A stretch of DNA of 64,000 bases from Arthrobacter sp. B1I2 (GTDB lineage Bacteria; Actinomycetota; Actinomycetes; Actinomycetales; Micrococcaceae): assembly GCF_030816485.1 (NCBI RefSeq), contig NZ_JAUSYC010000001.1, positions 4,216,001-4,280,000 of the forward strand, given 5' to 3'. Below, piece by piece: positions 18,201-25,557 of this stretch; the stretch's first letter is position 1, and every line of letters begins with the position of its first letter. The notes below the pieces were generated by a model, which was not told the origin of the DNA, did not search any database, and worked only from the letters and a program-made list of their open reading frames with translations. A program made the position numbers and the translations under genes.

Positions 18201-18506
18201 GCCGACCGGGAACACTGGCTAGAGCTGCCCGTTGTCACGTCCATGGATGGTGTGACACTGGAGGGCATCATCGACCTGATGTACCGGGAGGACGACGGGA
18301 CGCTGGTTATCGCCGATTTCAAGACGGACATCAGTGTTCCGCAGGAGAGGCTGGCGGCGTACTGGCGCCAGCTTTCTACCTACGCCGGAATGGTGGAACG
18401 CATCACCGGCCAGACGGTACGTGAGCTCGTTCTGATCTTCTGCAGGGCCGGAGACGCCGAAATCCGCCATCAGGCGCGACATGACCCATCTGAGGGCGGA
18501 TCGTAG
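15210..18506 (+). CDS. AddA-like UvrD helicase-nuclease
   Basis: The ATG at 15210 overlaps the AddB-like stop (ATGA) and gives 1098 residues; a longer frame would overlap the previous gene. Helicase motifs are intact: Walker A AGAGSGKT at 29-36, motif II IMLDEFQDTDPVQ, motif III VGDPKQSIYRFRRAD, a later IHASKGLEFPMV block and YVACTRAESHLVVSHY. The C-terminal nuclease has FGTALHRLLEL, then GIIDLMY and ADFKTD at about 1018-1040, the RecB-family D...DXK pattern. It should unwind and resect double-strand ends together with its partner. Actinobacteria usually rely on AdnAB or RecBCD for repair, so a linked AddAB-like pair here looks accessory, probably for attack on foreign DNA. Confidence 0.88.
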   Translation: MKSEVLDLADQIDRTLIEKELDANIFVEAGAGSGKTHELVERICAMVDAGVELRSVAAITFTEKAAGELRERVRGQLEDASPTDLRRRALDQLDTAPIGTIHSFAARIISEHPIEAGVPPLITVVDELRSRIAFARRWEAARQKLFTDPSIDDALRILLAVGVSLDHLQNVASDLDSNWDRLESHPPQRRHIPAVELGPLLRQTSEVLAHTDHCTDPADKLLSAFEHIKSWHGRLAEAETGELGLVLELLQAVPTKGFGGGQKGNWSVNVAEVRSSCKDLADQAIALRNSFVQPAVETVTAAMAEILLEAARERQHSGELEFHDLLILARDLLVGENKHAVHAALHDRYRCIMLDEFQDTDPVQAELATRIAADEVCGPEGWEQLSVPPGRLFTVGDPKQSIYRFRRADIATYLASQQRFSDDPSSSIASLQTNFRSTGTLLDWINGTFGQLIVPSGTIQPEYRPLTPDPKRPDWNNEHGPAVTVIGRAGIQPGESGKVTADAMRRQEAADVAAAIRIATGTAGLPGWQKQSKRKVSGGFECSPIELKDICVLIPTRTSLAALEDALDDAGIEYRAEASSLVYSTQEVTDLLLAMRAISNTADETALVLSLRSAMFGCGDDELFEWKQAGGRWNIFSNAPETLSNSPVADSLQYLAALCRDIEVLTLAEIMERIVTDRRMLEAAIDAPRYRDVWRRLRFVVDQARAWTEATHGSLRDYLVWAAAQQEENSRVKEAVVPETDVQAVRIMTIHASKGLEFPMVILAGTGSGPNNQKAAALWDQDSQVQVHFIRDIRSAGYGAAEGVEDLFGEAERIRLLYVACTRAESHLVVSHYVNARNSLGQFLRDADTASAPDLDIPEEMPLQAGASHKVLPVEAFDAWQQRRDTWQKNSAIASATSVTATAKGAGDLAGLESDGWPRFMSIEEDGTLPSFAPPGGEHGQEFGTALHRLLELSDLREASNFDELAERIASASGLSDPEGLAERARSALRSAPVQRAADREHWLELPVVTSMDGVTLEGIIDLMYREDDGTLVIADFKTDISVPQERLAAYWRQLSTYAGMVERITGQTVRELVLIFCRAGDAEIRHQARHDPSEGGS

Positions 18507-18519
18507 TCGCCGGACGCCG

Positions 18520-18765
18520 TCACCACCACCGGTGGCGGCACTCGGGATTCTGGCATGCCCACTTCGGCACACCCATTTCGACTTTTCCGGTGGCGGGATA
18601 GACCCTGAGTTCCTCCATCATGCCGCAGCCGGCGAACTCTGCCTTGGGAAACTGCTCCCGGGTGTCGGGCATGATCATGCCGTACATGACGCGCCAGGCT
18701 TCATGCCCGCACACGGGGCACTTCCTTGTCGCATTTGCTCTCGTTGTCTTGTCGTCCTTGGTCAT
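18520..18765 (-). CDS. Small zinc-ribbon protein
   Basis: The 81-residue protein has two treble-clef/zinc-ribbon half-sites, CPVCGHEA at 16-23 and CQNPECRHRWW at the C-terminus, plus a further CG in the middle. This layout fits a zinc-binding ribbon of the kind found in transcription or tRNA-associated small proteins. The gene is convergent with the AddA-like gene, 13 bases from its stop, and has a striking palindromic region just upstream. No partner is obvious apart from hicB, which is transcribed toward it from the other side of the palindrome. Function unknown. Confidence 0.65.
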   Translation of the reverse strand: MTKDDKTTRANATRKCPVCGHEAWRVMYGMIMPDTREQFPKAEFAGCGMMEELRVYPATGKVEMGVPKWACQNPECRHRWW

Positions 18766-18802
18766 GAGAGCAACCTAGCCCTGGCCGCGGACATTCCAGG
18801 CA

Positions 18803-18840
18803 GTTACAAAAACTTCTTAGCGCTAAGCGCTTTTTGTAAC
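18803..18840. repeat. Nested palindrome between hicB and zinc-ribbon gene
   Basis: GTTACAAAAA (18803-18812) pairs perfectly with TTTTTGTAAC (18831-18840). Between them lies a second perfect 12-base palindrome, CTTAGCGCTAAG, at 18816-18827. The element sits just after the hicB stop and just before the zinc-ribbon start on the minus strand. It may act as a terminator, an operator or a recombination site. The two-fold nested symmetry is more elaborate than a simple terminator. Confidence 0.55.
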
Positions 18841-18853
18841 CCGTGAACTTCGG

Positions 18854-19207
18854 TTATGCCGTCAACCGCTCAGTGGCGTACTTGTTCAGGGGCACTCCGT
18901 GATTGGCAGCCTCGATCGCCAGCTTCCGATGAAGTTCCGGAGGTACCCGAAGGTTGAGGCGACCACTGAACTTTTGCGTCGCGATGGGTTCAGGCACGGG
19001 CTCTCCCGACTGTATAAGTTCATCGATGACATCGGACACTAACCGTTCGATGCCCCGAAGCGCCTCGAACTGGTCCTCGTCCAGCCAAGAGAGGGAAGGG
19101 AACTCAAGGACAGTGGCCACAAATTCCTGGTCCTCGGGCGACCACTGGACCGAGTAACGGTACTGCGCCACCGTGGACGGTGCGGCAGCTGCTTTTCGAG
19201 TGGACAT
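18854..19207 (-). CDS. hicB: HicB-family antitoxin
   Basis: The 117-residue protein has the HicB degraded-RNase-H-like N-terminal domain (YRYSVQWSPEDQEFVATVLEFPSLS, about 17-41). It ends in a ribbon-helix-helix DNA-binding segment (SGRLNLRVPPELHRKLAIEAANHGVPLNKYATERL). It should bind and neutralise the toxin encoded directly upstream and repress the operon. Its ATG follows the toxin stop with no gap, so the two are cotranslated. The order toxin then antitoxin is normal for hicAB. The gene is followed by the nested palindrome. Confidence 0.85.
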   Translation of the reverse strand: MSTRKAAAAPSTVAQYRYSVQWSPEDQEFVATVLEFPSLSWLDEDQFEALRGIERLVSDVIDELIQSGEPVPEPIATQKFSGRLNLRVPPELHRKLAIEAANHGVPLNKYATERLTA

Positions 19208-19465
19208 CTACTTCTCCTTGCTCCGATCGATGGCGGCTATGGCTTGCTTCACCTGGTACGGCTTGGCCTTGCCATTCTTGTTCTGCAGATTGATCCTGGG
19301 ATCCCCCGACCAGGGCATTTTGAAGATTGCATTGTGGCTCCCGGAACCTGACCTCGGTTCCCCAAAGTAATGAGTACAGAGTTTGAGCATGTCACTGTAG
19401 GAGACGTTGTCAGGTGAGTTTCTAGCTTGCTTTTCGATCTTGTCGATGCTCGCCACAACCTCCAT
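19208..19465 (-). CDS. hicA: HicA-family mRNA interferase toxin
   Basis: The 85-residue protein contains the double-stranded-RNA-binding-like fold of HicA. GSGSHNAIFKMPWSG (about 38-52) includes the conserved G-S-H catalytic region, and a C-terminal GKAKPYQVKQAIAAID helix follows. HicA toxins cleave mRNA in the cytoplasm and are held inactive by HicB. The start codon overlaps a 7-base inverted repeat that looks like the operator for autoregulation. The pair is compact and appears intact. Confidence 0.85.
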   Translation of the reverse strand: MEVVASIDKIEKQARNSPDNVSYSDMLKLCTHYFGEPRSGSGSHNAIFKMPWSGDPRINLQNKNGKAKPYQVKQAIAAIDRSKEK

Positions 19466-19484
19466 GGTGCCACTTTAGGCACCA
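19465..19484. promoter_or_regulatory. Candidate HicB operator at hicA start
   Basis: TGGTGCC (19465-19471) and GGCACCA (19478-19484) form a perfect inverted repeat with a 6-base spacer that begins at the hicA start codon. A further GGTGCC follows at 19494-19499. The RHH antitoxin HicB is the likely binder, by analogy with other hicAB operons. Confidence 0.5.
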
Positions 19485-19551
19485 AGTTTTCAAGGTGCCC
19501 TTGGCCTTCCGGTGAATCCCGCCCTGCCTCCCATGGGGCTTCCGCAGTTAC

Positions 19552-19785
19552 CTACAGCCGCCGGTGCCGGAACGTCGGAAACAATTGCCCCACCCTCGCC
19601 ACCGCTTCAATCGAGACATCCACCGCCCGAACGCCGCGCTCCAACCCACGGTCGGCTTCCACACCCCATCCGATCCACATGGTCACTGCGCCCCACCGGC
19701 ACCAGCCACTGCTCTGTCTTGCGGGTGCCGGGCACCCACGACGAGCAAAACAGCAGGACCCGGGTAGCCAGTTACTGGCTGGAAC
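19552..19785 (-). pseudogene. Decayed nitrilase 3'-end copy
   Basis: From the stop-like CTA at 19552 rightward, the sequence follows the 3' end of the nitrilase gene at 22451-22745: CTACAGC, GCCGGAAC, GGAAAC/GGGAAC, GAAAC(C)TCCA/GAGACATCCA, CCACTGCTC and CCCGGCACCCA/CCGGGCACCCA blocks occur in the same order. Substitutions and small gaps break every frame. It is a partial paralogous relic in the same orientation as the intact copy and encodes no protein. Its right limit fades out near 19785. Confidence 0.7.
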
Positions 19786-19948
19786 TCCTATCAGGCTAAG
19801 CTCGGGCTTACGCCTCGCGGTTCCTGGGACTTCGCCATAGAGCCCGCGACCGCTGGATTGCAGCTCCCAGGTCCGTCTTCGCCCTTTGACTCACCGAATG
19901 ACTCAGCGAAAATTCCGACCAGCCGAGTGCGATCCGGTCCGACAGCCT

Positions 19949-21121
19949 TCAGTTTCCTCTGAGCAACGCAACGATCTCGTCGTGAAGCCTATGGTCGTCG
20001 GGTTTGAGGCCGTCAAGGACGTCCTGGATACTCAGGGTCGACTGACGGATCTCCTTGACGCCGGCCCGCGTAAGGAACAATCGCGAGTAGTCCGCTTGGC
20101 CCGAATCGACCGTCCGGGTCCAGCTCGGATCCCGTTCGTTGGCGAACCACGCAGACGGCCCGAACTTGAGTTGGAGCCGCGACTGGCCCAAGTCGTTCGA
20201 TTCTTCCTTCACTTCAATGTTTATAGTCCACTGGTATATCCCCGCGAGTCTGGCGTTGACTCCAAGCACAAACCCCTCGCCCCAAGTCGCGTTGAGTTGG
20301 CGTCTGAGGGGACCCTCGCTGAAGGCGCTGAGGCGCCCCTTGGCTCGCTGGAGGAGGTCGCGGCCCTCGCCAAACCGTTCCTTCGCCTGCACCGCAAGAT
20401 CATCAGCAAAGCGCTCGGCGGCTACATCCTGCGGCTGCTCCTGGTATCTGCAAATTTCCCCGGTATCACACATGGCAACGACGAAGCTGAGCACTTCCTG
20501 ATCACCCACGCGACCCCTTCCCCTAACGAACTTACGGTGCAACTGCTCGATGAATGCATAGGCATCGGGATTTTTCCGCTGGTATGCCCTGTCGCCACCT
20601 ACGTGTTCCAGCAGTCGCTCAGCTAACTTGCCATACGTAAGGACCGCGGCGTCCTCCCACCCCAAGGTCTGCAAGGACACATCTTCATCGCGACACAAAA
20701 GAGCGACGACACCACGCTTGCCGTCCCGGACGCTGAACGCCAGATAACCGCTGTAACTGTGACCGTGACCGTCAGAGGTGAAGTAGTTCTCGATGACGAC
20801 GACCGCATCTTCGCTCTCAAGGACAAGGTCGGCGATGTCCGCGCCCGCCCCGCCCACTGCGATATTCACCTCCTGACGCACCAAGTAGCTGCCATGTGGA
20901 AAGGGGTCGCTCCCCACCGAAACCCGGTTCAACTCGTCGATAAAGATCCGCAGAAAACGGTCGCCCAGGTTGTGCGTCTGCGCGGGGTCCAACAACCACC
21001 TGAAAACATTCGAGATCTGCTTCTCGTGGAGTCCGTGGTGCATGACGTCAAAGACGTTGAAACCCAGCTTTAGGGACCTGCCAAGCACTGGCAGGAGCCC
21101 AGTTACCAAGTCATCTGACAC
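19949..21121 (-). CDS. PD-(D/E)XK-like protein (PDDEXK_4-type)
   Basis: The 390-residue protein opens with the layout of the PDDEXK_4 family: NVFRWLLDPAQTHNLGDRFLRIFIDEL (about 38-64), then the core DIADLVLESEDAVVVIEN (about 94-111). Where the family normally ends the motif with a lysine (IENK), this protein has IENYFTSDGHGHSYSGY, so the catalytic lysine seems replaced. It may be an inactive or altered nuclease or a DNA-end sensor. GTG start with GGGGGA about nine bases upstream. It lies between the HicAB pair and an EcsC-like gene on the same strand, inside a block bounded by two nitrilase 3' ends. Confidence 0.65.
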   Translation of the reverse strand: MSDDLVTGLLPVLGRSLKLGFNVFDVMHHGLHEKQISNVFRWLLDPAQTHNLGDRFLRIFIDELNRVSVGSDPFPHGSYLVRQEVNIAVGGAGADIADLVLESEDAVVVIENYFTSDGHGHSYSGYLAFSVRDGKRGVVALLCRDEDVSLQTLGWEDAAVLTYGKLAERLLEHVGGDRAYQRKNPDAYAFIEQLHRKFVRGRGRVGDQEVLSFVVAMCDTGEICRYQEQPQDVAAERFADDLAVQAKERFGEGRDLLQRAKGRLSAFSEGPLRRQLNATWGEGFVLGVNARLAGIYQWTINIEVKEESNDLGQSRLQLKFGPSAWFANERDPSWTRTVDSGQADYSRLFLTRAGVKEIRQSTLSIQDVLDGLKPDDHRLHDEIVALLRGN

Positions 21122-21250
21122 GACATCATCCCCCTGGCATCGACGTTAAGGCCAAATGGAAGACGAGGCCATTGGCTAAAGAATAAGACAACCTCGAACG
21201 CTAAACAGGAGCTCGGCCGCGCTCCGCAGGTGATTAAACTCTTCGGGGAT

Positions 21251-22303
21251 TTATTCGTCGGTCGCTTCATCGCTGCCGGTCTCAGACCCGACAGCCGTCT
21301 GTTCGTCGCGCTTTTTCCGTTTGAATAGACCTGCCACGCTCCCGCCGACCGAGCCCGCCGTGCCGGCGATGGCGCCACCGACGCCCTTGACCGCGGTGGG
21401 GGCCTGGGGCTCATCCGGGATCCCGTCTCCGTCGATGTCCACGCTCCGGAACGCGCGCGTTACCGTGTCGGCTGCGGTTGCTACCCCTGCGCCCACTGCG
21501 ACGGCGCCTGTCGCGACGCCGCCTCCGACTGTGCTGGCAGTGCCTGCGATCCAGTTTCCCGTTATCTTCGCGGCATCTTCCATGGCTGCCAGGGCTCGGT
21601 TTTGGTCGACGTCGCCGTCCTCTGCGTCAGCTTCGACAGGAACAGCAAGATGTTCGGGGAACGCGTCTGGGGCATCGGCGAATGCTGCCCGGGCTGCGAT
21701 GACGACTTCGCGACCGAACACGAAGCGCGTGACGCCTCCCGCCAAGGCTCCAACACCATATTCAATCGTTGACTGCTGCTTTCCACTCAAGTTTTCGCGC
21801 ACGGTGTCCAGCTGCCCCGTCTCCATGGTCCGAACCAAACTCTGCGCGGCGCCTCCAGGGAGGGTATCCGCGAGCGTATTTGCCCAGTGCGACCAGTCCG
21901 TGCGGCCAGCAGCGATCCTATTGCCGCCACCGACGACACCTTCAGCCGATGCGCTTGATAGGTCTGTCGCCATCGTTGCGATTTGCTTCTGGCTCACGCG
22001 TTCATTAGAGAGGCCGTAGACAAGCGCGAGCGCCTGATCGTTGTCGAGGTCCATTCCGTGGATATCGGCAATAGCGAGCGCGAAAATCGCGGTGATCTCG
22101 AACTGCAGCTGCTCATCGCCTGCGGGAAGGAGGGCAGCGGCCCGCTGTGCACCGTTCTTCGCAGTACCCAGCGCCATGTTCTTTGCGGCCTGTTTCGCAG
22201 CGCTCTTTGCGGCAAGTTTGACGGCTTCCTTGCCGGTCTTCTTGGCGGCCTGTTGTCCCGCACTCTTCATGCCGGCTGCTGCCGCCCCGACTCCTGGAAT
22301 CAT
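21251..22303 (-). CDS. EcsC-like protein, probably 5'-truncated
   Basis: From the first available ATG the product is 350 residues, rich in Ala and Gly. A helical region ITAIFALAIADIHGMDLDNDQALALVYGL (about 70-98) recalls EcsC-family proteins. Glycine-zipper-like stretches follow, then a calcium-loop-like DIDGDGIPD and a basic tail. The ATG has no ribosome-binding site, and the frame stays open 5' of it to a TAG at 22388 without ATG, GTG or TTG. The true N-terminus therefore seems lost. The 5' edge lies just beyond the nitrilase stop, suggesting that a rearrangement cut the gene. Function unknown. Confidence 0.5.
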   Translation of the reverse strand: MIPGVGAAAAGMKSAGQQAAKKTGKEAVKLAAKSAAKQAAKNMALGTAKNGAQRAAALLPAGDEQLQFEITAIFALAIADIHGMDLDNDQALALVYGLSNERVSQKQIATMATDLSSASAEGVVGGGNRIAAGRTDWSHWANTLADTLPGGAAQSLVRTMETGQLDTVRENLSGKQQSTIEYGVGALAGGVTRFVFGREVVIAARAAFADAPDAFPEHLAVPVEADAEDGDVDQNRALAAMEDAAKITGNWIAGTASTVGGGVATGAVAVGAGVATAADTVTRAFRSVDIDGDGIPDEPQAPTAVKGVGGAIAGTAGSVGGSVAGLFKRKKRDEQTAVGSETGSDEATDE

Positions 22304-22450
22304 CGCGATACCAATATCAGCCGCGATCGCGCCGGCGCTGAGGCTGCTGGTGGTCGAGGTTAATGTGCAACCTGCCCGTGCCGCCCGCTACAACCGCGCG
22401 ATGGGACGCAGCGGGCCTTCGCCTTCGTGAAGCTCTGGCACCCAGCCGCC

Positions 22451-23232
22451 CTACAGCAGCCTTCGCTGCCGGAACATCGGGAACGACTCCCGCACCCGCT
22501 CCACCGTTTCCAGCGAAACCTCCATCGTCCGCACCCCAGGCTCCAGCCCGAGGTCCGCTTCAACCACCCCCATCGGGTCCACCAGCACGCTCCGCCCCAC
22601 CGATACCGGCGGTGCCTGGCACACCCCCGCCACGTACACGCTGTTCTCAATCGCCCGCGCCGCATTCAAAGCAAGCCACTGCTCAGTCTTGTGCTCGCCC
22701 GGCACCCAGGAGGAGCAGACCAGCAGGACTTCCGCACCGGCGTCGGCCAGCGACCTGGCCAGCTCCGGGAACCGCAGGTCGTAACACGTCATCAGCCCGA
22801 ACCGCACTCCCCCATACTCGAACACCACCGGCGCAGTGGACGGTCCTGGCTTGATGAACGTGGACTCCCCGAAACCCTGCGCGTCGAAAAGGTGGATCTT
22901 CCGGTAGAAAGCCAACCGGCCGCCGTCGGGCCCGAAAGCCACCAAAGTGTTGTACGCCCTGCCCGGCTCCTCCGAGGTTTCCACCACGCGCCCGCGACCA
23001 CCGCGATCCGGTGGCGGCGGGCAATAGTGGCGAGCTCCCCGCAGACGGGACCGTCCAGCGGCTCGGCCACCGCCGGGAACGTCGCGTCCACCTTCTTCTT
23101 CTCGTAAGTGGCGTACTCCGGGAAGGCGACCAGCGCGGCGCCGTCGTCCGCTGCCTGGGAGGCGAACCGGTCGATCGCGGCGAGGTTCACCTGGATGTCG
23201 GCGCCCGACTCCAGCTGCCCCAGCGAAATCCT
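22451..23232 (-). pseudogene. Nitrilase-family amidohydrolase, single-base frameshift
   Basis: The gene starts at GTG 23232 (AAGGA upstream) and encodes a carbon-nitrogen hydrolase. The catalytic Glu lies in VAFPEYATY, the Lys in FYRKIHLFDA and the Cys in LMTCYDLRFPEL. The first third (to RIAVVAGA) and the remainder (from VVETSEEPGRAYNTL) are in different frames, and the total of 782 bases is one short of a multiple of three. The lost base is near 22990. It would probably have hydrolysed an amide produced or imported by the adjacent permease/amidase system. It lies 51 bases after the permease stop in the same operon. It may be a true recent inactivation or a sequencing error. Confidence 0.8.
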
Positions 23233-23283
23233 CACAACCGTTCCTTCCCTCAACCAACAGGCCAAACTACCAACTGACAAACG

Positions 23284-24633
23284 TCAGGCGGCTGCCTCGA
23301 CCGTCGCCTTCTCCGTGGCCGTCATCTCCGGCGGCGCCGCCTTGAAGCCCCGCGTGATCAGGGCCAGGACCACCACGCCCAGCACCAGCCAGGAAACTCC
23401 CAGCGTAATGGCGTTGCTGTCCAGCTGGGAGAGCAGGTAGGCGCAGATGATGGCGCCGATCACCGGGACCACCACGTAGGACACCGGGTTCAGCTGCTGC
23501 CCGGCCCGGCGCTGGCGCACATAGTGGAACACCACCGAGGCGTTCACCAGCGTGAAGGCGGTGAAGGCACCGAAGTTGATGAACGACGTCGACGTGGCCA
23601 CGTCCAGGAAGATCGCGATCAGGCCGATGATGCCGATGATGACCAGGTTCACCACCGGGGTGTGGAACTTCTCGCTGAGTTTGCCGAAGACCGCCTTGGG
23701 CAGGACCGAGTCGCGGCCCATCGCATACATCAGCCGGGACGCGCTGGCCTGCGCGGCGAGGCCGGAGGCGAACTGCGCCACCACCAGGCCGGCCAGGAAC
23801 ACGGCGCCGAACAGCTGCCCGCCGATCTGCAGCGCGATGGAGCTCGCCGCGGACGCCGAGTCCTCGAACACGCCGCCGGGGTGAACCAGCTGGGTCACGT
23901 AGGACACCGCCACGAAGATGCCGCCTCCGATCAGCGCCACGAGCATGATGGCCCGTGGCATGGTCTTGCGCGGGTTGACGGTCTCCTCGGTGAGGGTGGT
24001 GACGGCGTCGAACCCCAGGAAGGAGTACGCGGCGATGGCCGCGCCAGCGGAGATGGTGGCGAAGCTGGCGGTGTCGTTGACAAACGGCTGGCCGCTCACC
24101 AGTCCCCCGGCCCCGGAAGTGGACACCACATTGCCGATGGACAGCGCCACGAAGAACACGATGACCAGCAGCTGGAACGCCATCAGCACGTAGTTGGCCT
24201 TGTCCGCCACCTTGATGCCCAGGATGTTCAGCAGCGTGGTGATCACGATGAAGCCCACGATCCAGAGCCCGATGGGGATGCCAGGGAACTGCGCGCTCAG
24301 GTACGAGCCGCCGATCAGCCAGATGACCATGGGCAGGAACAGGTAGTCCAGCAGGATGGCCCAGCCCACCAGGAAACCCACCCGGGGATCGATGGACCGG
24401 CGCACGTAGGTGTACGCGGAGCCGGCCACGGGGTGGGCGATGGCCATCCGGCCGTAGCTGTGCGCGGTGAACAGCATGGCGATCAGTGCCACCAGGTAGG
24501 CGGCCGGCGAGGCGCCGCCGGTGGCTTCGGCGATGATCCCGAAGATCCCCAGGACGATCAGCGGGGTGAGGTACGCGAGGCCGAACAGGACCAGCGAGGG
24601 CAGTTTCAGCGTGCGGGTGAGCGTTGTTGTCAC
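23284..24633 (-). CDS. APC-family amino acid/polyamine permease
   Basis: The 449-residue protein has about 12 membrane segments, beginning with LPSLVLFGLAYLTPLIVLGIFGIIAEATGG, the consensus first helix of APC transporters, and HPVAGSAYTYVRRSIDPRVGFLVGW in helices 2-3. It should take up an amino acid, polyamine or related amine by proton symport at the cytoplasmic membrane. The GTG start is preceded by AAGGAAACACC. It lies between two carbon-nitrogen hydrolase genes, nine bases from the upstream one. That suggests its substrate is an amine or amide they process, as with PuuP-type permeases. The exact substrate cannot be read from sequence. Confidence 0.85.
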   Translation of the reverse strand: MTTTLTRTLKLPSLVLFGLAYLTPLIVLGIFGIIAEATGGASPAAYLVALIAMLFTAHSYGRMAIAHPVAGSAYTYVRRSIDPRVGFLVGWAILLDYLFLPMVIWLIGGSYLSAQFPGIPIGLWIVGFIVITTLLNILGIKVADKANYVLMAFQLLVIVFFVALSIGNVVSTSGAGGLVSGQPFVNDTASFATISAGAAIAAYSFLGFDAVTTLTEETVNPRKTMPRAIMLVALIGGGIFVAVSYVTQLVHPGGVFEDSASAASSIALQIGGQLFGAVFLAGLVVAQFASGLAAQASASRLMYAMGRDSVLPKAVFGKLSEKFHTPVVNLVIIGIIGLIAIFLDVATSTSFINFGAFTAFTLVNASVVFHYVRQRRAGQQLNPVSYVVVPVIGAIICAYLLSQLDSNAITLGVSWLVLGVVVLALITRGFKAAPPEMTATEKATVEAAA

Positions 24634-24642
24634 GGTGTTTCC

Positions 24643-25521
24643 TTAGGGCTTGTAGGACGGCGGTGTCCAGGTGGCCGGGTTGATCCGGCCTTGGTAGACG
24701 GAAAGTTCGACGGCGGGCTCCCCCTCGCGGAACTGCGACCAGGGGCGGTTGAGGTTCTCCGTGCCGTGCGTGCGGACGCGCTCGACGGCGGCCAGGTCCA
24801 GTTCCGCGGTGAGCAGCCGCGGTTGATCGTCCGGTGCCTCGGCGAGGGTGTTGCCCTCCGGGTCCACGATGATGCTTTGGCCTTTCCCGGTGGGTCCGGC
24901 GCAGTTGACGCTGACCATAAAGACCTGGTTGACGATGGCGTTGGCCTGGGCGAGGACCAGTTCCTGTTTGCGGTCCGGGGTGGTGGTCTTGACGACGTTG
25001 AGGATCACTTCGGCGCCCATCCAGGCGAGCTGCCGGGACACCTCCGGGTACCAGGCGTCGTAGCAGATGTTCAGGCCCACCCTGCCGATGCCCGGCAGGT
25101 CCACGGTGGTGAACCGGTCGCCGGGGTCGTAGGGCTCGAACGGGCGCCAGGGGAAGATCTTCCGGTAGTAGCCGGCGAGTTCCCCGTCCGGGGACAGGAC
25201 CAGCTGGGTGTTGAACAGCTGTCCTTCCGGGCCGCGTTCGCAGACGCTGCCTGGGACGAGCCAGATGTTGAGGTCCTTGGCGAGCTGTTTGAGCTCGTTG
25301 ACCCGCGGGCCGTCCAGGGGCTCGGCACTTGCCCTGAGCATTTCGGCGCGCTGCAGGTCCGGGTTTTGGTCCCCGAACAGGTGCAGCTCGGGGAAGACCA
25401 CCAGATTGCTGTGCGGTTGGGCTTCGAGGGCTGCTTTGACCTCGTTGGCAAAGGCCGAGACGGGTCCGCCGATGAGCCGCGGCCGTGCTTGGGCGGCGAC
25501 GAGGGGAAGGATGCGTTGCAT
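24643..25521 (-). CDS. Carbon-nitrogen hydrolase (nitrilase superfamily amidase)
   Basis: The 292-residue protein carries the full nitrilase triad: Glu in VVFPELHLFG (about 41-50), Lys in YYRKIFPWRP (about 122-131) and Cys in LNICYDAWYPE (about 152-162). It is a cytoplasmic amidase acting on a linear amide; formamidase- and N-carbamoylputrescine-amidase-like enzymes look similar. The ATG has GGAGA upstream. It is the first gene of a minus-strand operon with the permease and the frameshifted nitrilase. It is divergent from a GntR regulator across a short region with a near-perfect palindrome, so induction by its substrate is likely. Confidence 0.85.
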   Translation of the reverse strand: MQRILPLVAAQARPRLIGGPVSAFANEVKAALEAQPHSNLVVFPELHLFGDQNPDLQRAEMLRASAEPLDGPRVNELKQLAKDLNIWLVPGSVCERGPEGQLFNTQLVLSPDGELAGYYRKIFPWRPFEPYDPGDRFTTVDLPGIGRVGLNICYDAWYPEVSRQLAWMGAEVILNVVKTTTPDRKQELVLAQANAIVNQVFMVSVNCAGPTGKGQSIIVDPEGNTLAEAPDDQPRLLTAELDLAAVERVRTHGTENLNRPWSQFREGEPAVELSVYQGRINPATWTPPSYKP

Positions 25522-25557
25522 GGGTTTTTCTCCGCGTTGGGGTGTGATGCGGGTTAT

